A stretch of DNA of 9,189 bases from CALAED01 sp937891035 (GCA_035642125.1 DASQSZ010000487.1:1-9189), one strand, 5' to 3'; positions 1 to 7,218 are shown, counted from the first letter of the stretch. Numbers and translations are program-made. Notes: generated by a model not told the origin, from the sequence alone.

Positions 1-1
1 A

Positions 2-2197
2 TTCACCGTCCTGGTCCAACGTCTTGATCCGAAGCTTCTCCTCGCCGAAGCCAAGTCGGACAGCATAACCTACACCTCCGCCAAGATAGTCTTGGTAGGA
101 GACTCGGGGGTTGGCAAGAGCGGACTTGGATACCGGCTGGCCTCCGGCTCTTTCAAAGAGCATTCGTCCACCCACGGACAACAGTTCTGGCTCATGGAGG
201 AACTGGGCGTCACCAGGACCGATGGCACTGAGGGCGAGGCGATTCTCTGGGACCTGGCCGGCCAGCCCGATTACCGGTTGATTCACGCGCTCTTTCTCGA
301 CGACGCCGATGTGGCTCTCGTGCTGTTCGACCCCACCCGCGACGACGACCCGCTCCATGGAGTCGACTACTGGCTCCGCCAGTTGTGCGGCCCGGACGGT
401 CGGCCGAGATGCCCGGTGATATTGGTCGCCGCGCGGTCGGATCGTGGGAGCGCCCGGATGGCGACAGGGGAGATCAGTGACTATTGCGCGCGGAACGGCA
501 TCGTGGCGCACATCGAGACGAGCGCTCTTTCCGGAGCCGGATTGCCCGACCTGGTTGCCGCGATGCGCGACGTCGTCGACTGGGATGCCAAACCGGCCAC
601 GGTCACCACATCCACGTTTAAGTGGATCAAGGATGCCGTCCTCCGGCTCAAGGAGCGCAAAGATGAGGCGCAGCGCCCCGAGGTGATCCTCACCCCGGCC
701 ACATTGGGTGACCGGCTACGGCGTGACGCCGTTCCGCGGAGTTTCAGCGAGGACGAGCTGCTCGCCGCCGTTGGTCATCTGGCCAATCACGGCTACGTCG
801 CCGTGCTGCGCACCTCGGACGGAGAGTCGCGGGTCCTCCTCACGCCCGAGCTACTGAACAACGTCGCGGCCTCGATCGTGCTGGAGGCCAGGCGCAATCC
901 CAAGGATCTGGGCTCGCTGGAAGAGTCGCGTGTGCTGTCCGGCGGCTATGCCTTTCCCGAACTCGAGGGCCTGTCCACCGCCGAGCGCGACGTCTTGCTC
1001 GACTCGGCCGTCGCGATGTTCCTCCAGCACAACGTCTGTTTCCGGGAGACCAACCCGCTCACGTCGAGGGTCTACCTCGTGTTTCCTGGGTTGATCAACC
1101 TGCGGCCGCCGGCCCGATCCGACGATCGGTCTGTGGAAGAGGGCGTGGCGTACACCGTGTCCGGCTCGACCGAGAACGTCTACGCATCGCTGGTCGTCCT
1201 GCTCGGCTACACCGACGTCTTCACGCGGACCAACCAGTGGCAGAACCGGGCCCAGTACGCCTTCGGCGACGGCCAGATCTGCGGCCTGCGGCTGGAGGCG
1301 GAGCGCGACGGCGAACTCGACTTCGTCCTCTACTTCGGCGTCGACGTCGGACAACCGCTCCGCACCCTGTTCCAAAGCCTCTTCGAGAGCTTCCTCGCGG
1401 GTCGTGACCTCACGATCCAGCGGTTCGAACCGGTCATTTGCAGTCGGCGGCACCGGCTCAACCGCAGCGTAGTCCGCGAACACATCGACGAGGGCGCAGA
1501 GGATATCTATTGCACCCGCTGCGGCGAACGGCTCGCGCTGCCCCGCACCGACGCGCAGATACAGCTCAATCAGGGCCAGGCCGCCGATCTCGACACGCAG
1601 CGCCGCACCGTCTTCCGCAGGTCGCGGTTCGAGCAAGTGCTATTCAAACTCCACACGTACATCTCCGACGACCCGGCCGAGCAGCCGACCTGCTTCATCA
1701 GCTACGCGTGGGGGGACAAAGACCAGGAGCGGTGGATCGAGCGCGAGCTGGCCGCCGACCTGGGCAAGGCGGGCGTCACGGTGATCCTCGATCGCTGGGA
1801 CAATGCGAAGATCGGCGCCAGCATCTCCCGCTTCGTGGAACGAGTGGCCACCGCGGACAAAGTGATCGTGGTGGGCACGCCGCGTTATCGCACCAAGTAC
1901 GACAACGATGAGGCGGGCCATGTGGTGGCCGCCGAGGGCGATCTCATCGGTATGCGAATGATCCGTTCAGAGCGCGAGAAAGAAACGATCCTTCCCGTCA
2001 TCCTCGAAGGCTCTCCAGAGACCGCACTCCCCATCATCGTGCAACGCCGCACATACGGTGACTTCCGCGACCCGGAGCACTATTTCCTGACGTTGTTCGA
2101 CCTCATCTTGAGCATTCACGGGATCTCCCGACGCGACCCCGTGGTCGCCGACCTGCGCAGCTCGGTCGAGGTGGACGGTCCCTTCCGGAATAAGTAG
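2..2197 (+). CDS. GTPase - zinc ribbon - TIR/SEFIR multidomain protein, 5'-partial
   Basis: The frame is open from base 2 to the TAG at 2195-2197 (731 residues visible). The TTG at 92 lies inside the first GTPase strand, so it is not the start; the real N-terminus is upstream. Numbering from base 2, the GTPase shows a P-loop GDSGVGKS at 33-40, a switch I Thr in STHGQQ near 57, Walker B/G3 DLAGQ at 84-88 (the DxxGQ form of Roc/Rab-like GTPases), a G4-like ARSD at 144-147, and G5 SAL at 174-176. A middle region of about 200-470 has winged-helix-like stretches. C480, H484, C504 and C507 form a CxxxH...CxxC zinc-ribbon-like motif. From C564 (CFISYAWGD) to about 715 is a TIR or SEFIR domain with the SEFIR-like VILDRWD strand and GTPRY. 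E645 is the best-placed candidate catalytic Glu. Family knowledge: TIR domains either cleave NAD+ or scaffold signalling, and the GTPase would be the switch. From memory, actinobacterial relatives often carry WD40 repeats before this GTPase; that part is not visible. An immune role is inference. Confidence 0.85.
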   Translation, partial: FTVLVQRLDPKLLLAEAKSDSITYTSAKIVLVGDSGVGKSGLGYRLASGSFKEHSSTHGQQFWLMEELGVTRTDGTEGEAILWDLAGQPDYRLIHALFLDDADVALVLFDPTRDDDPLHGVDYWLRQLCGPDGRPRCPVILVAARSDRGSARMATGEISDYCARNGIVAHIETSALSGAGLPDLVAAMRDVVDWDAKPATVTTSTFKWIKDAVLRLKERKDEAQRPEVILTPATLGDRLRRDAVPRSFSEDELLAAVGHLANHGYVAVLRTSDGESRVLLTPELLNNVAASIVLEARRNPKDLGSLEESRVLSGGYAFPELEGLSTAERDVLLDSAVAMFLQHNVCFRETNPLTSRVYLVFPGLINLRPPARSDDRSVEEGVAYTVSGSTENVYASLVVLLGYTDVFTRTNQWQNRAQYAFGDGQICGLRLEAERDGELDFVLYFGVDVGQPLRTLFQSLFESFLAGRDLTIQRFEPVICSRRHRLNRSVVREHIDEGAEDIYCTRCGERLALPRTDAQIQLNQGQAADLDTQRRTVFRRSRFEQVLFKLHTYISDDPAEQPTCFISYAWGDKDQERWIERELAADLGKAGVTVILDRWDNAKIGASISRFVERVATADKVIVVGTPRYRTKYDNDEAGHVVAAEGDLIGMRMIRSEREKETILPVILEGSPETALPIIVQRRTYGDFRDPEHYFLTLFDLILSIHGISRRDPVVADLRSSVEVDGPFRNK

Positions 2198-2216
2198 CGG
2201 CGATGCGGGGCGCGGC

Positions 2217-2258
2217 ACCACGGGGACGGCGGCCGCGCCCGAGGCCACCCGCCGTGGT
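2217..2258 (+). terminator. Weak GC-rich inverted repeat after the TIR gene, possible terminator
   Basis: ACCACGG at 2217-2223 is matched by CCGTGGT at 2252-2258, a perfect 7-bp stem around a 28-nt GC-rich loop, starting 20 bp after the stop codon. There is no T-tract. Actinomycete terminators often lack one, but stems of this size also arise by chance in such GC-rich DNA. Confidence 0.22.
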
Positions 2259-2308
2259 CTGGTCAGGCGTCCCGTACTGGATCACGATGGGGCCATCTGA
2301 TCGGCAGT

Positions 2309-2314
2309 GGGGAG
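2309..2314 (+). promoter_or_regulatory. Ribosome binding site deciding the P450 start
   Basis: GGGGAG lies 6 nt before the GTG at 2321. This supports GTG 2321 as the start of the P450; the resulting N-terminus (MGIQPRQCDSFNPYDPEVY) matches the usual bacterial P450 beginning with its FNPYDP-type segment. Confidence 0.55.
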
Positions 2315-2320
2315 CATGGT

Positions 2321-3517
2321 GTGGGCATCCAACCGAGACAGTGCGACAGCTTCAACCCCTATGACCCTGAGGTGTATGAAGACCCGTACCCGAGCTATGC
2401 CTGGCTCCGCGACGAGGATCCCGTTCATCACAACGAGGAGCTGGACATTTGGGTGTTGTCTCGACACGCAGACGTGGCCGCCGGGCTGCGCGACCACACC
2501 CGATTCTCCAACTCCTACGGGGTGTTGATCGAGCCGTCCACATGGGGTCCGGACGCGTACAAGCAGCTGTCGTTCGTCGCGATGGACCCGCCCCGGCACA
2601 CCCACGTCCGCGGGCTGGTGTCTCGCGGGTTCACCCCGCGCCGAGTGGCCGCACTCGAGCCGCAGATCCGCCAGATCGCACGCGAACACATCAATACGGC
2701 GCTGGAGCAGGACGACCTGGACCTGGTCACGGATATCGCGTCCAAGGTCCCGATGGATGTGATCTCCGAGCTGGCCGGCGTACCGGCCGCGGACAGGAAG
2801 CGCATTCGCCGGCTGGGCAACCTGTGCGCGCACCGGCCGCCGGGGGCGAGGGACATCCCGGCGGAGTCGCTTGCGGCGATCCATTCCCTGATCGGCTACT
2901 ACATGGAGCTGATCGCCGAACGCCGGCGCGCACCGCGCGACGATCTGGTCTCGGCGCTGACCGCGGTCGCGGCCGAAGACCACGAGTTCGGCGACGAGGA
3001 CATCGCCGCGTTCCTCACCCTGCTGGTGGGGGCGGGCAACGAAACCACCCAGAACCTGCTCGGCAACGCCTGGTATTGGGCGTGGCGGAACCCCGGCCAG
3101 CGCGCGGCGGCCTTCGACGGGAACATCTCCGGCTGGATCGAAGAGACGCTGCGCTATGACTGCGTCGCCCAGTACATGGCGCGGCGGCTGGTCGAAGACA
3201 CCGTCATGCACGGAGTCACCGTCCCGGCCGGGGCCTGCATGATGTTGCTCATCGGCTCCGCCAACCGTGACCCGCGGGTCTTTCCCGACACCGACCGCTA
3301 CGACCTGAGCCGGGACACCTCGGCGATGGTCGCCTTCAGCAGCGGACCGCACTATTGCCTCGGCGCGGCCCTGGCCCGGCTGGAGGCCAGGGTCGTGCTG
3401 GAGGAGTTCGTCGCCCACGTCGCCGACTACGACATCGATCCGGGTGCCCTGCGACGCCTGTACGGCGCCAACACCCGCGGCTTCACGGCGCTGCCGGCGG
3501 TGGCGAAGGCCCGCTGA
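2321..3517 (+). CDS. Cytochrome P450 (bacterial class I type)
   Basis: This is a complete 398-residue soluble P450, the normal length for the family, with no membrane anchor. The I-helix motif AGNETT is at 238-243, with E241/T242 as the acid-alcohol pair for oxygen activation. The K-helix ExxR is E275-R278 within EETLR. The heme loop FSSGPHYCLG runs from F339 and places the axial ligand at C346, with G342 and H344 conserved (FxxGxHxCxG). The SFVAMDPPRHTHVRGLVSRGFTPR segment near 85-108 is the typical C-helix region. It would bind heme and perform NAD(P)H-dependent monooxygenation, using electrons from a ferredoxin and reductase encoded elsewhere, since neither is next to it. The substrate cannot be read from the sequence; CYP107-like macrolide or terpenoid hydroxylases and steroid-type enzymes all share these motifs. 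It lies 123 bp after the TIR gene on the same strand, so co-transcription is possible but unproven. Confidence 0.95.
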   Translation: MGIQPRQCDSFNPYDPEVYEDPYPSYAWLRDEDPVHHNEELDIWVLSRHADVAAGLRDHTRFSNSYGVLIEPSTWGPDAYKQLSFVAMDPPRHTHVRGLVSRGFTPRRVAALEPQIRQIAREHINTALEQDDLDLVTDIASKVPMDVISELAGVPAADRKRIRRLGNLCAHRPPGARDIPAESLAAIHSLIGYYMELIAERRRAPRDDLVSALTAVAAEDHEFGDEDIAAFLTLLVGAGNETTQNLLGNAWYWAWRNPGQRAAAFDGNISGWIEETLRYDCVAQYMARRLVEDTVMHGVTVPAGACMMLLIGSANRDPRVFPDTDRYDLSRDTSAMVAFSSGPHYCLGAALARLEARVVLEEFVAHVADYDIDPGALRRLYGANTRGFTALPAVAKAR

Positions 3518-3547
3518 CCCGGGACGCCAAGACGCTACGCAGCCCAT

Positions 3548-3577
3548 TTGCCGACGCGAGCCTTACGCGGATTTAAC
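3548..3577 (+). promoter_or_regulatory. Weak sigma70-type promoter candidate
   Basis: TTGCCG at 3548-3553 (4 of 6 to TTGACA) and TTTAAC at 3572-3577 (4 of 6 to TATAAT) are separated by 18 bp. This is the AT-richest patch in the spacer and lies about 90 bp before the small ORF at 3665 and about 290 bp before the serine hydrolase. Chance matches are common, so this is only a candidate. Confidence 0.2.
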
Positions 3578-3664
3578 GGCGCGGCAACGCAGGTTAGGGA
3601 GGTTGAGGACTAAGGAAGGTCACCACCGGCGCGTCTGCCCGCCGGGTCTCCGGAGGACAGCGAA

Positions 3665-3811
3665 TTGGACCGGCTGAGGCTCGTGTTGAGGCGCTTGAGG
3701 CGGTTGCTGCCGCCGGGGTGGCCGGGCCGGTCCGCACCGGCGCTCACTCGGCATTCCGCCGTGCCGCTCACCATGGTCTCGGCCGGGCACGGGCCGGGCC
3801 GTACGGCATGA
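3665..3811 (+). CDS. Possible small cationic protein, 48 aa
   Basis: A TTG at 3665 sits 8 nt after a strong Shine-Dalgarno GGAGG at 3652-3656. The frame runs 48 codons to TGA at 3809-3811. The product begins MDRLRLVLRRLRRLLPPGW, a leucine/arginine-rich stretch that would form a cationic amphipathic helix, followed by a Pro/Gly/Ala-rich tail. Part of the Arg-Leu run comes from a 9-bp tandem repeat. Its stop overlaps the ATG of the next tiny ORF (ATGA at 3808-3811). I recognise no family. It could be a leader peptide, a small membrane-associated protein, or noncoding DNA with a fortuitous GGAGG. Confidence 0.3.
   Translation: MDRLRLVLRRLRRLLPPGWPGRSAPALTRHSAVPLTMVSAGHGPGRTA
3686..3703. repeat. 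Tandem 9-bp repeat (TTGAGGCGC / TTGAGGCGG)
   Basis: Two adjacent 9-bp units differ only in the last base. A more diverged CTGAGGCTC lies just before at 3674-3682. In the small ORF at 3665 the units read Leu-Arg-Arg, so the repeat would be in frame there. Confidence 0.6.
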
Positions 3812-3870
3812 TCGCCATGATTCCGCCGGGCGACCGGGCGGCCCGCCTCGTCCGTGCGGGGGCCGGTTGA
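3808..3870 (+). CDS. Possible 20-aa overlapping ORF linking to the serine hydrolase
   Basis: The ATG at 3808 overlaps the stop of the preceding small ORF (ATGA). The frame encodes 20 residues (MIAMIPPGDRAARLVRAGAG) and ends at TGA 3868-3870, which shares one base with the ATG of the serine hydrolase at 3870 (TGATG). Such overlaps are typical of translational coupling, but an ORF this short can easily be accidental, and I see no convincing Shine-Dalgarno of its own. Confidence 0.18.
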   Translation: MIAMIPPGDRAARLVRAGAG

Positions 3871-4961
3871 TGCGGCACCGGTCCCGCACATCTCACCGTT
3901 CCCGCGGGTCCCGGCAACCCGGCCCGGCCCGACACCGGCGCCACCAGGTCGGTCAGCGCCACCAGGTCGACCGGCGGCCACGTCGCTTCGCCGCGGGCAC
4001 CGGAGCCGCCGCTGTGTGGACCTTGTCCGTACTGCTGGCGGTGTGGATCGTGGCGGCATGGCCGAGGTCGATCCCAGTGGCGTCCATCCCGTCCACCTCC
4101 GCTCCTGCCAACCCCACGAACCCGTCCTCGCCCGCTACCGTGTCGACCGGCCAGGCGGGGACGCCCACGCCGACATCCGCCCGTACGATCTCGGCGCACC
4201 AGATGCGTGAGCGGCTGACCGAGGCGCTGGACCGCCATCTTCGGAATCGGCCCGGGCAGCTTTCGCTGTCCATTCGCGATCAGGCCACCGGCTTCGCCTT
4301 CACCTACCGGCCCGGTGCCAGGACCGTCACGGCGAGCATCGTGAAGGTCGAGATCCTCATCGCGCTGCTGCTCAAGGCACAGCGCGAAGCTCGCCACCTC
4401 ACGGCGACCGAACGGGGCCTGGCCACTCAGATGATCGAGTTCAGCGACAACGAGGCGGCCAACGCACTGTGGTACGCGACCGGCGGCTCGGCCGGGTTGG
4501 CGGCGGTCAACGAAAGACTGCGGCTGACCAGCACCAGCCCCGGTCCGGGCGGCTTTTGGGGGGCGACCAGGACCAGTGCCGCAGACCAGATCCGCGTCCT
4601 GCACGCGCTCACCTCCACCCACAGCCCGCTGTCGGCGAACAGCCGCCGCTACGTCCTCGATCTGATGTCGCGCGTCACCCCGGACCAGGTCTGGGGCGTC
4701 AGCGCGGCCGTCGCCGCCGACACCGACGACACCGACGACACCGACCACGCCGATGACGCGGTCGCGCTCAAGAACGGGTGGCTGCCCCGCGCCGTCGATG
4801 GCGGCCGGTGGACGATCAACAGCATCGGACGGGTCAGGGGCGACGGACACGACTACCTGATCGCGGTGCTGTCCAAGCTCAACCCCTCCATGGAGGCCGG
4901 GGTTGAGACGGTCGAACACGCCACCCGCCTCGTCACCTCCACGCTCCGCAAGGGCACGTAG
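3870..4961 (+). CDS. Membrane-anchored serine hydrolase, class A beta-lactamase/PBP fold
   Basis: The start is ATG 3870, 7 nt after GGGGG at 3858-3862; a TTG one codon earlier is possible. The 363-residue product starts with about 43 Arg/His-rich residues, then a hydrophobic segment at about 44-64 (WTLSVLLAVWIVAAW core), fitting a type II signal anchor with the catalytic domain outside. A Ser/Thr/Pro linker (about 65-105) follows. The catalytic domain has the nucleophile box SIVK at 156-159, SDN at 192-194 and KNG at 301-303 (the KTG equivalent). The class A omega-loop ExxLN is not visible; this region reads TSTSPGPGGFWGATRTSAADQ, as in many actinobacterial serine hydrolases annotated as beta-lactamase-related. 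An acidic insert (DTDDTDDTDHADD, about 284-296) precedes the KNG box. It may act on peptidoglycan peptides or beta-lactams; without the general base, efficient beta-lactam hydrolysis is doubtful. The function is inferred from the fold only. Confidence 0.85.
   Translation: MRHRSRTSHRSRGSRQPGPARHRRHQVGQRHQVDRRPRRFAAGTGAAAVWTLSVLLAVWIVAAWPRSIPVASIPSTSAPANPTNPSSPATVSTGQAGTPTPTSARTISAHQMRERLTEALDRHLRNRPGQLSLSIRDQATGFAFTYRPGARTVTASIVKVEILIALLLKAQREARHLTATERGLATQMIEFSDNEAANALWYATGGSAGLAAVNERLRLTSTSPGPGGFWGATRTSAADQIRVLHALTSTHSPLSANSRRYVLDLMSRVTPDQVWGVSAAVAADTDDTDDTDHADDAVALKNGWLPRAVDGGRWTINSIGRVRGDGHDYLIAVLSKLNPSMEAGVETVEHATRLVTSTLRKGT
4719..4745. repeat. In-frame 9-bp tandem repeat, three perfect copies (GACACCGAC)
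   Basis: Three adjacent identical copies of GACACCGAC lie inside the serine hydrolase gene and are followed by degenerate units. Being a multiple of three, copy changes would keep the frame and only lengthen or shorten an Asp/Thr-rich loop before the KNG box. Confidence 0.85.
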
Positions 4962-4996
4962 GCCCAGGAAAGCCGCATCGGGCCCGGTCTCTCATC

Positions 4997-5032
4997 GGCG
5001 CGGGCGTCCGGCGCCCGGTACGCTACGCGCCC
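4997..5032. terminator. Hairpin-forming region between convergent genes, possible bidirectional terminator
   Basis: Between the convergent stops at 4961 and 5075, CGGGCG at 5001-5006 pairs with CGCCCG at 5012-5017 around a 5-nt loop. An alternative stem pairs GGCGCG at 4997-5002 with CGCGCC at 5026-5031. There is no T-run on either strand. The location is right for a shared terminator; the structure is weak evidence in GC-rich DNA. Confidence 0.33.
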
Positions 5033-5074
5033 TCGTACGGCCTCACTCGGACGGGCCGCTCGTCGACCGCCCGC

Positions 5075-7213
5075 TCACGGCGAGTCGTCGCGGGTGAGGT
5101 GGACGAGGACGCTGGCGTAGTCGCCGGGGGGCAGGTCGGGGAGCAGGCCATGGCTGAGCAGGATGGCTCCGTGGTGGCTCTGTCCGGTGGCTGTGTCGCG
5201 ATAGCGGGCGGCCGGGTCGAGGGCGCGCAATCGGATGCCGGGGTCGGCGTGGCCGTAGCGGCGGGCCCGGCGGCAGGCGAGCACGGCGACCTCGGCGCCG
5301 TCCGGAGCCAGGAACTGCACGGCGCTGAGCTCCGCGCCGGGCGGGCTGAGCCGGTACAGCCGGCCGTGCTGGACGAGCGGCCGCACCCTTTTGTAGTCGG
5401 CGACCAGCTCGGCGGCGCGGGCGAGGTCCTCTCGGCTCCAGTCGGTCAGGCTGCCGCCGATCGCCATCGCGCCGGCCATGGCGACGTGGAACCGGAACTC
5501 CAGCGGGATGGTCCGGCGCGTGTACGGGTTGGGGCTGTCGGTCACCCAGGCCCCCATCACCATCGGCGGATAAAGCTGGGTGAAGCCGTCCTGGATGTCG
5601 AGCCGATCGAAGGCGTCTGTGTTGTCGGATGTCCAGACCTGATCCGTACGACGCAGGATGCCGAGGTCGACCCGGCCGCCGCCACCGCTGCACGATTCGA
5701 TCCGTACGCGCGGATGGTCGGCGCGGAGCCGATCGAGCACGCCGTAGAGGTTGCGCACGTAGTCGATCCACATCGTGTCATCGCCCGGGCCGGCCTCCGT
5801 GACGGGCCGGTTCATGTCCCATTTGAGGAAGTCGATGGCGTTGTCGGCGAGCAGGCGGTCGATGGTCTCGTGCAGCCAGGCGGCCACGTCCGGCCGGGCG
5901 AGGTTGAGCACCAGCTGATTGCGCTGCTCGGTACGGCGGCGGTGCGGCCGGTGGATTACCCAGTCGGGGTGAGCGCGGTAGAGATCGCTGTCGGGGTTGA
6001 CCATCTCGGGCTCCACCCATAGCCCGAACGACATCCCCAAGTCGTGCACGCGGGCGATGAGGGGGCCGAGACCGTCGGGAAAGCGCGCCGGATTGGGCCA
6101 CCAGTCGCCGAGCCCGGCGGCGTCATGCGTCCGCGCCCCGAACCAGCCATCGTCCACGACGAACAGCTCGACGCCGATGGCGGCCGCCTGCTCGGCCAGC
6201 TTGAGCTGCCGGTCCATGTCGACGTCGAAGCCGACCGCCTCCCAGGAGTTGTAAAGCACGGGCCGCAGCTCGCTCGGGCGCGGCAGCACGTGCCGCAGCT
6301 GATAGGCGTGCCAGGCCCGGCTCGCAACGCCGAACCCGCCGGCGGTGTACAGGCCCGCGCTGACCGGCGTGACCAGCTCCCGGCCGCCCTGGCCACCGCC
6401 CGCGCCAACCGCGCCAACCGCGCCAACCGCGCCGCTAGGCAACTCCCAGGCGAGCGGATCATGCCCGAAGCCCGCCGAGATCGTGACGCGTTCAGTGGGC
6501 AGCCGCTGCACCGCCAGCCGCCAACTACCGCTCCACGCCAGCGCGCAGGCGTACACCTCGCCACGGTCCTCGGTCGCGGTGCCGTCATCGATCATCGCCC
6601 ACGGGTTGGCCTGGTGGCTGGTGATCCCCCGGCGGCTGGTCATGACGGTCTCGCCGTACGGCAGATCGGTTCGCCGCAGCCGGGTCTCGGCGCCCCACTG
6701 CCCCCGCACCTGGCTGAGCCGATAGTCGGGGAGTCGCGGCACTACCCACGTGGCCGAATCGGCCCGTACGACCGTGATCGGATCGGCGCCGTCGTTGCGC
6801 AGCACCACATGCCGTTCGATCACGTCACCGCCGGCGGGCAGGCGGTAGTACGTCCGTACGTGCAGCGGGTAGTGCCGGTCGGCGAACTCCAGCACCAGTT
6901 CGTCCTCCGTACGGCGGCCGCCGGCGAAGACGAGCTCCAGATCACGAGTGCCGTCGGCGAACCGCACCCGCAACCCGGCGTCCCCGAACCACATAGCGCC
7001 CGCCGCCGCCAGGTCGAGGGCCCCCTCGGCCGGGTCTTCGAAGCCGCGCCGAGTCGGCTCCGGCCGATCCAGCAGGCTCCGTGCCTGATCGAGCGTCAGC
7101 CGCACGCCCCAGTGCAGGTTCCGCAGGCGATCCTCCTCGTCCACATGCAGCACGTACGAGGACGACTCCCCCGACAACACCCACAGCCGAGCCGCCGAAT
7201 CATGAACGATCAC
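5075..7213 (-). CDS. Alpha-galactosidase, glycoside hydrolase family 36
   Basis: The start is GTG at 7213-7211, with GGAGG 5 nt upstream. The 57 codons that remain open further upstream look non-coding, and the family N-terminus begins at MIVHDSAARLWVLSGESSSY. The 712 residues are the usual GH36 length. An N-terminal beta-sandwich (about 1-280) precedes a TIM barrel (about 285-620) and a C-terminal beta domain. The barrel shows VVDDGWFGAR with D354/D355, GLWVEPEMVNPDSDLY, the nucleophile D466 in FLKWDMNRP, CSGGGGRVDLG, and the acid/base D530 in TSDNTDAF. It hydrolyses terminal alpha-1,6-galactosyl bonds (melibiose, raffinose-type sugars) with retention. There is no signal peptide, so it is cytoplasmic and needs imported sugars, but no transporter or regulator is in the window. 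A Gly/Ala-rich insert (GAVGAVGAVGAGGGQGG) near 259-275 lies at the domain junction and comes from a DNA repeat. Specificity within GH36 is not certain. Confidence 0.95.
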   Translation of the reverse strand: MIVHDSAARLWVLSGESSSYVLHVDEEDRLRNLHWGVRLTLDQARSLLDRPEPTRRGFEDPAEGALDLAAAGAMWFGDAGLRVRFADGTRDLELVFAGGRRTEDELVLEFADRHYPLHVRTYYRLPAGGDVIERHVVLRNDGADPITVVRADSATWVVPRLPDYRLSQVRGQWGAETRLRRTDLPYGETVMTSRRGITSHQANPWAMIDDGTATEDRGEVYACALAWSGSWRLAVQRLPTERVTISAGFGHDPLAWELPSGAVGAVGAVGAGGGQGGRELVTPVSAGLYTAGGFGVASRAWHAYQLRHVLPRPSELRPVLYNSWEAVGFDVDMDRQLKLAEQAAAIGVELFVVDDGWFGARTHDAAGLGDWWPNPARFPDGLGPLIARVHDLGMSFGLWVEPEMVNPDSDLYRAHPDWVIHRPHRRRTEQRNQLVLNLARPDVAAWLHETIDRLLADNAIDFLKWDMNRPVTEAGPGDDTMWIDYVRNLYGVLDRLRADHPRVRIESCSGGGGRVDLGILRRTDQVWTSDNTDAFDRLDIQDGFTQLYPPMVMGAWVTDSPNPYTRRTIPLEFRFHVAMAGAMAIGGSLTDWSREDLARAAELVADYKRVRPLVQHGRLYRLSPPGAELSAVQFLAPDGAEVAVLACRRARRYGHADPGIRLRALDPAARYRDTATGQSHHGAILLSHGLLPDLPPGDYASVLVHLTRDDSP
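6402..6433. repeat. In-frame 9-bp tandem repeat in the alpha-galactosidase gene (GCGCCAACC)
   Basis: Three perfect copies of GCGCCAACC (plus-strand orientation) are followed by a 5-nt partial copy. On the coding (minus) strand they encode the Gly-Ala-Val repeats of the junction insert. The period of nine keeps the reading frame. Confidence 0.88.
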
Positions 7214-7218
7214 ACCTG

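Larger units (their letters stand above)
3518..3869. other. 352-bp spacer between P450 and serine hydrolase genes
   Basis: No long gene is convincing here. It contains a 6-bp hairpin CCGGCG/CGCCGG at 3626-3645 with an 8-nt loop, a second perfect hairpin GCCGGT/ACCGGC at 3726-3741 with a 4-nt loop, a weak promoter-like pair near 3548-3577, a 9-bp tandem repeat at 3686-3703, and two small ORFs described separately. The long ORF on the minus strand across this region lacks recognisable domain features and looks like a GC-bias artefact. Confidence 0.5.

Noticed and set aside
851..1636. 261-codon ORF antisense to the GTPase-TIR gene
   Set aside because: It shows no domain and a typical GC-skewed composition, while the plus frame is well supported by motifs on both sides.
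92..2197. TTG at 92 as the start of the GTPase-TIR protein
   Set aside because: It falls inside the first GTPase strand (AKIVLVGDSG), and the frame is open and sensible back to base 2, so the gene begins upstream of the window.
2282..3547. 421-codon ORF antisense to the P450
   Set aside because: It has no recognisable motif, is Arg/Val/Gly-rich as expected from GC bias, and lies opposite a gene with every P450 signature.
3768..4919. 383-codon ORF antisense to the serine hydrolase
   Set aside because: It has low-complexity Gly/Arg/Val composition and no domain. The plus strand carries the SxxK, SDN and KNG boxes.
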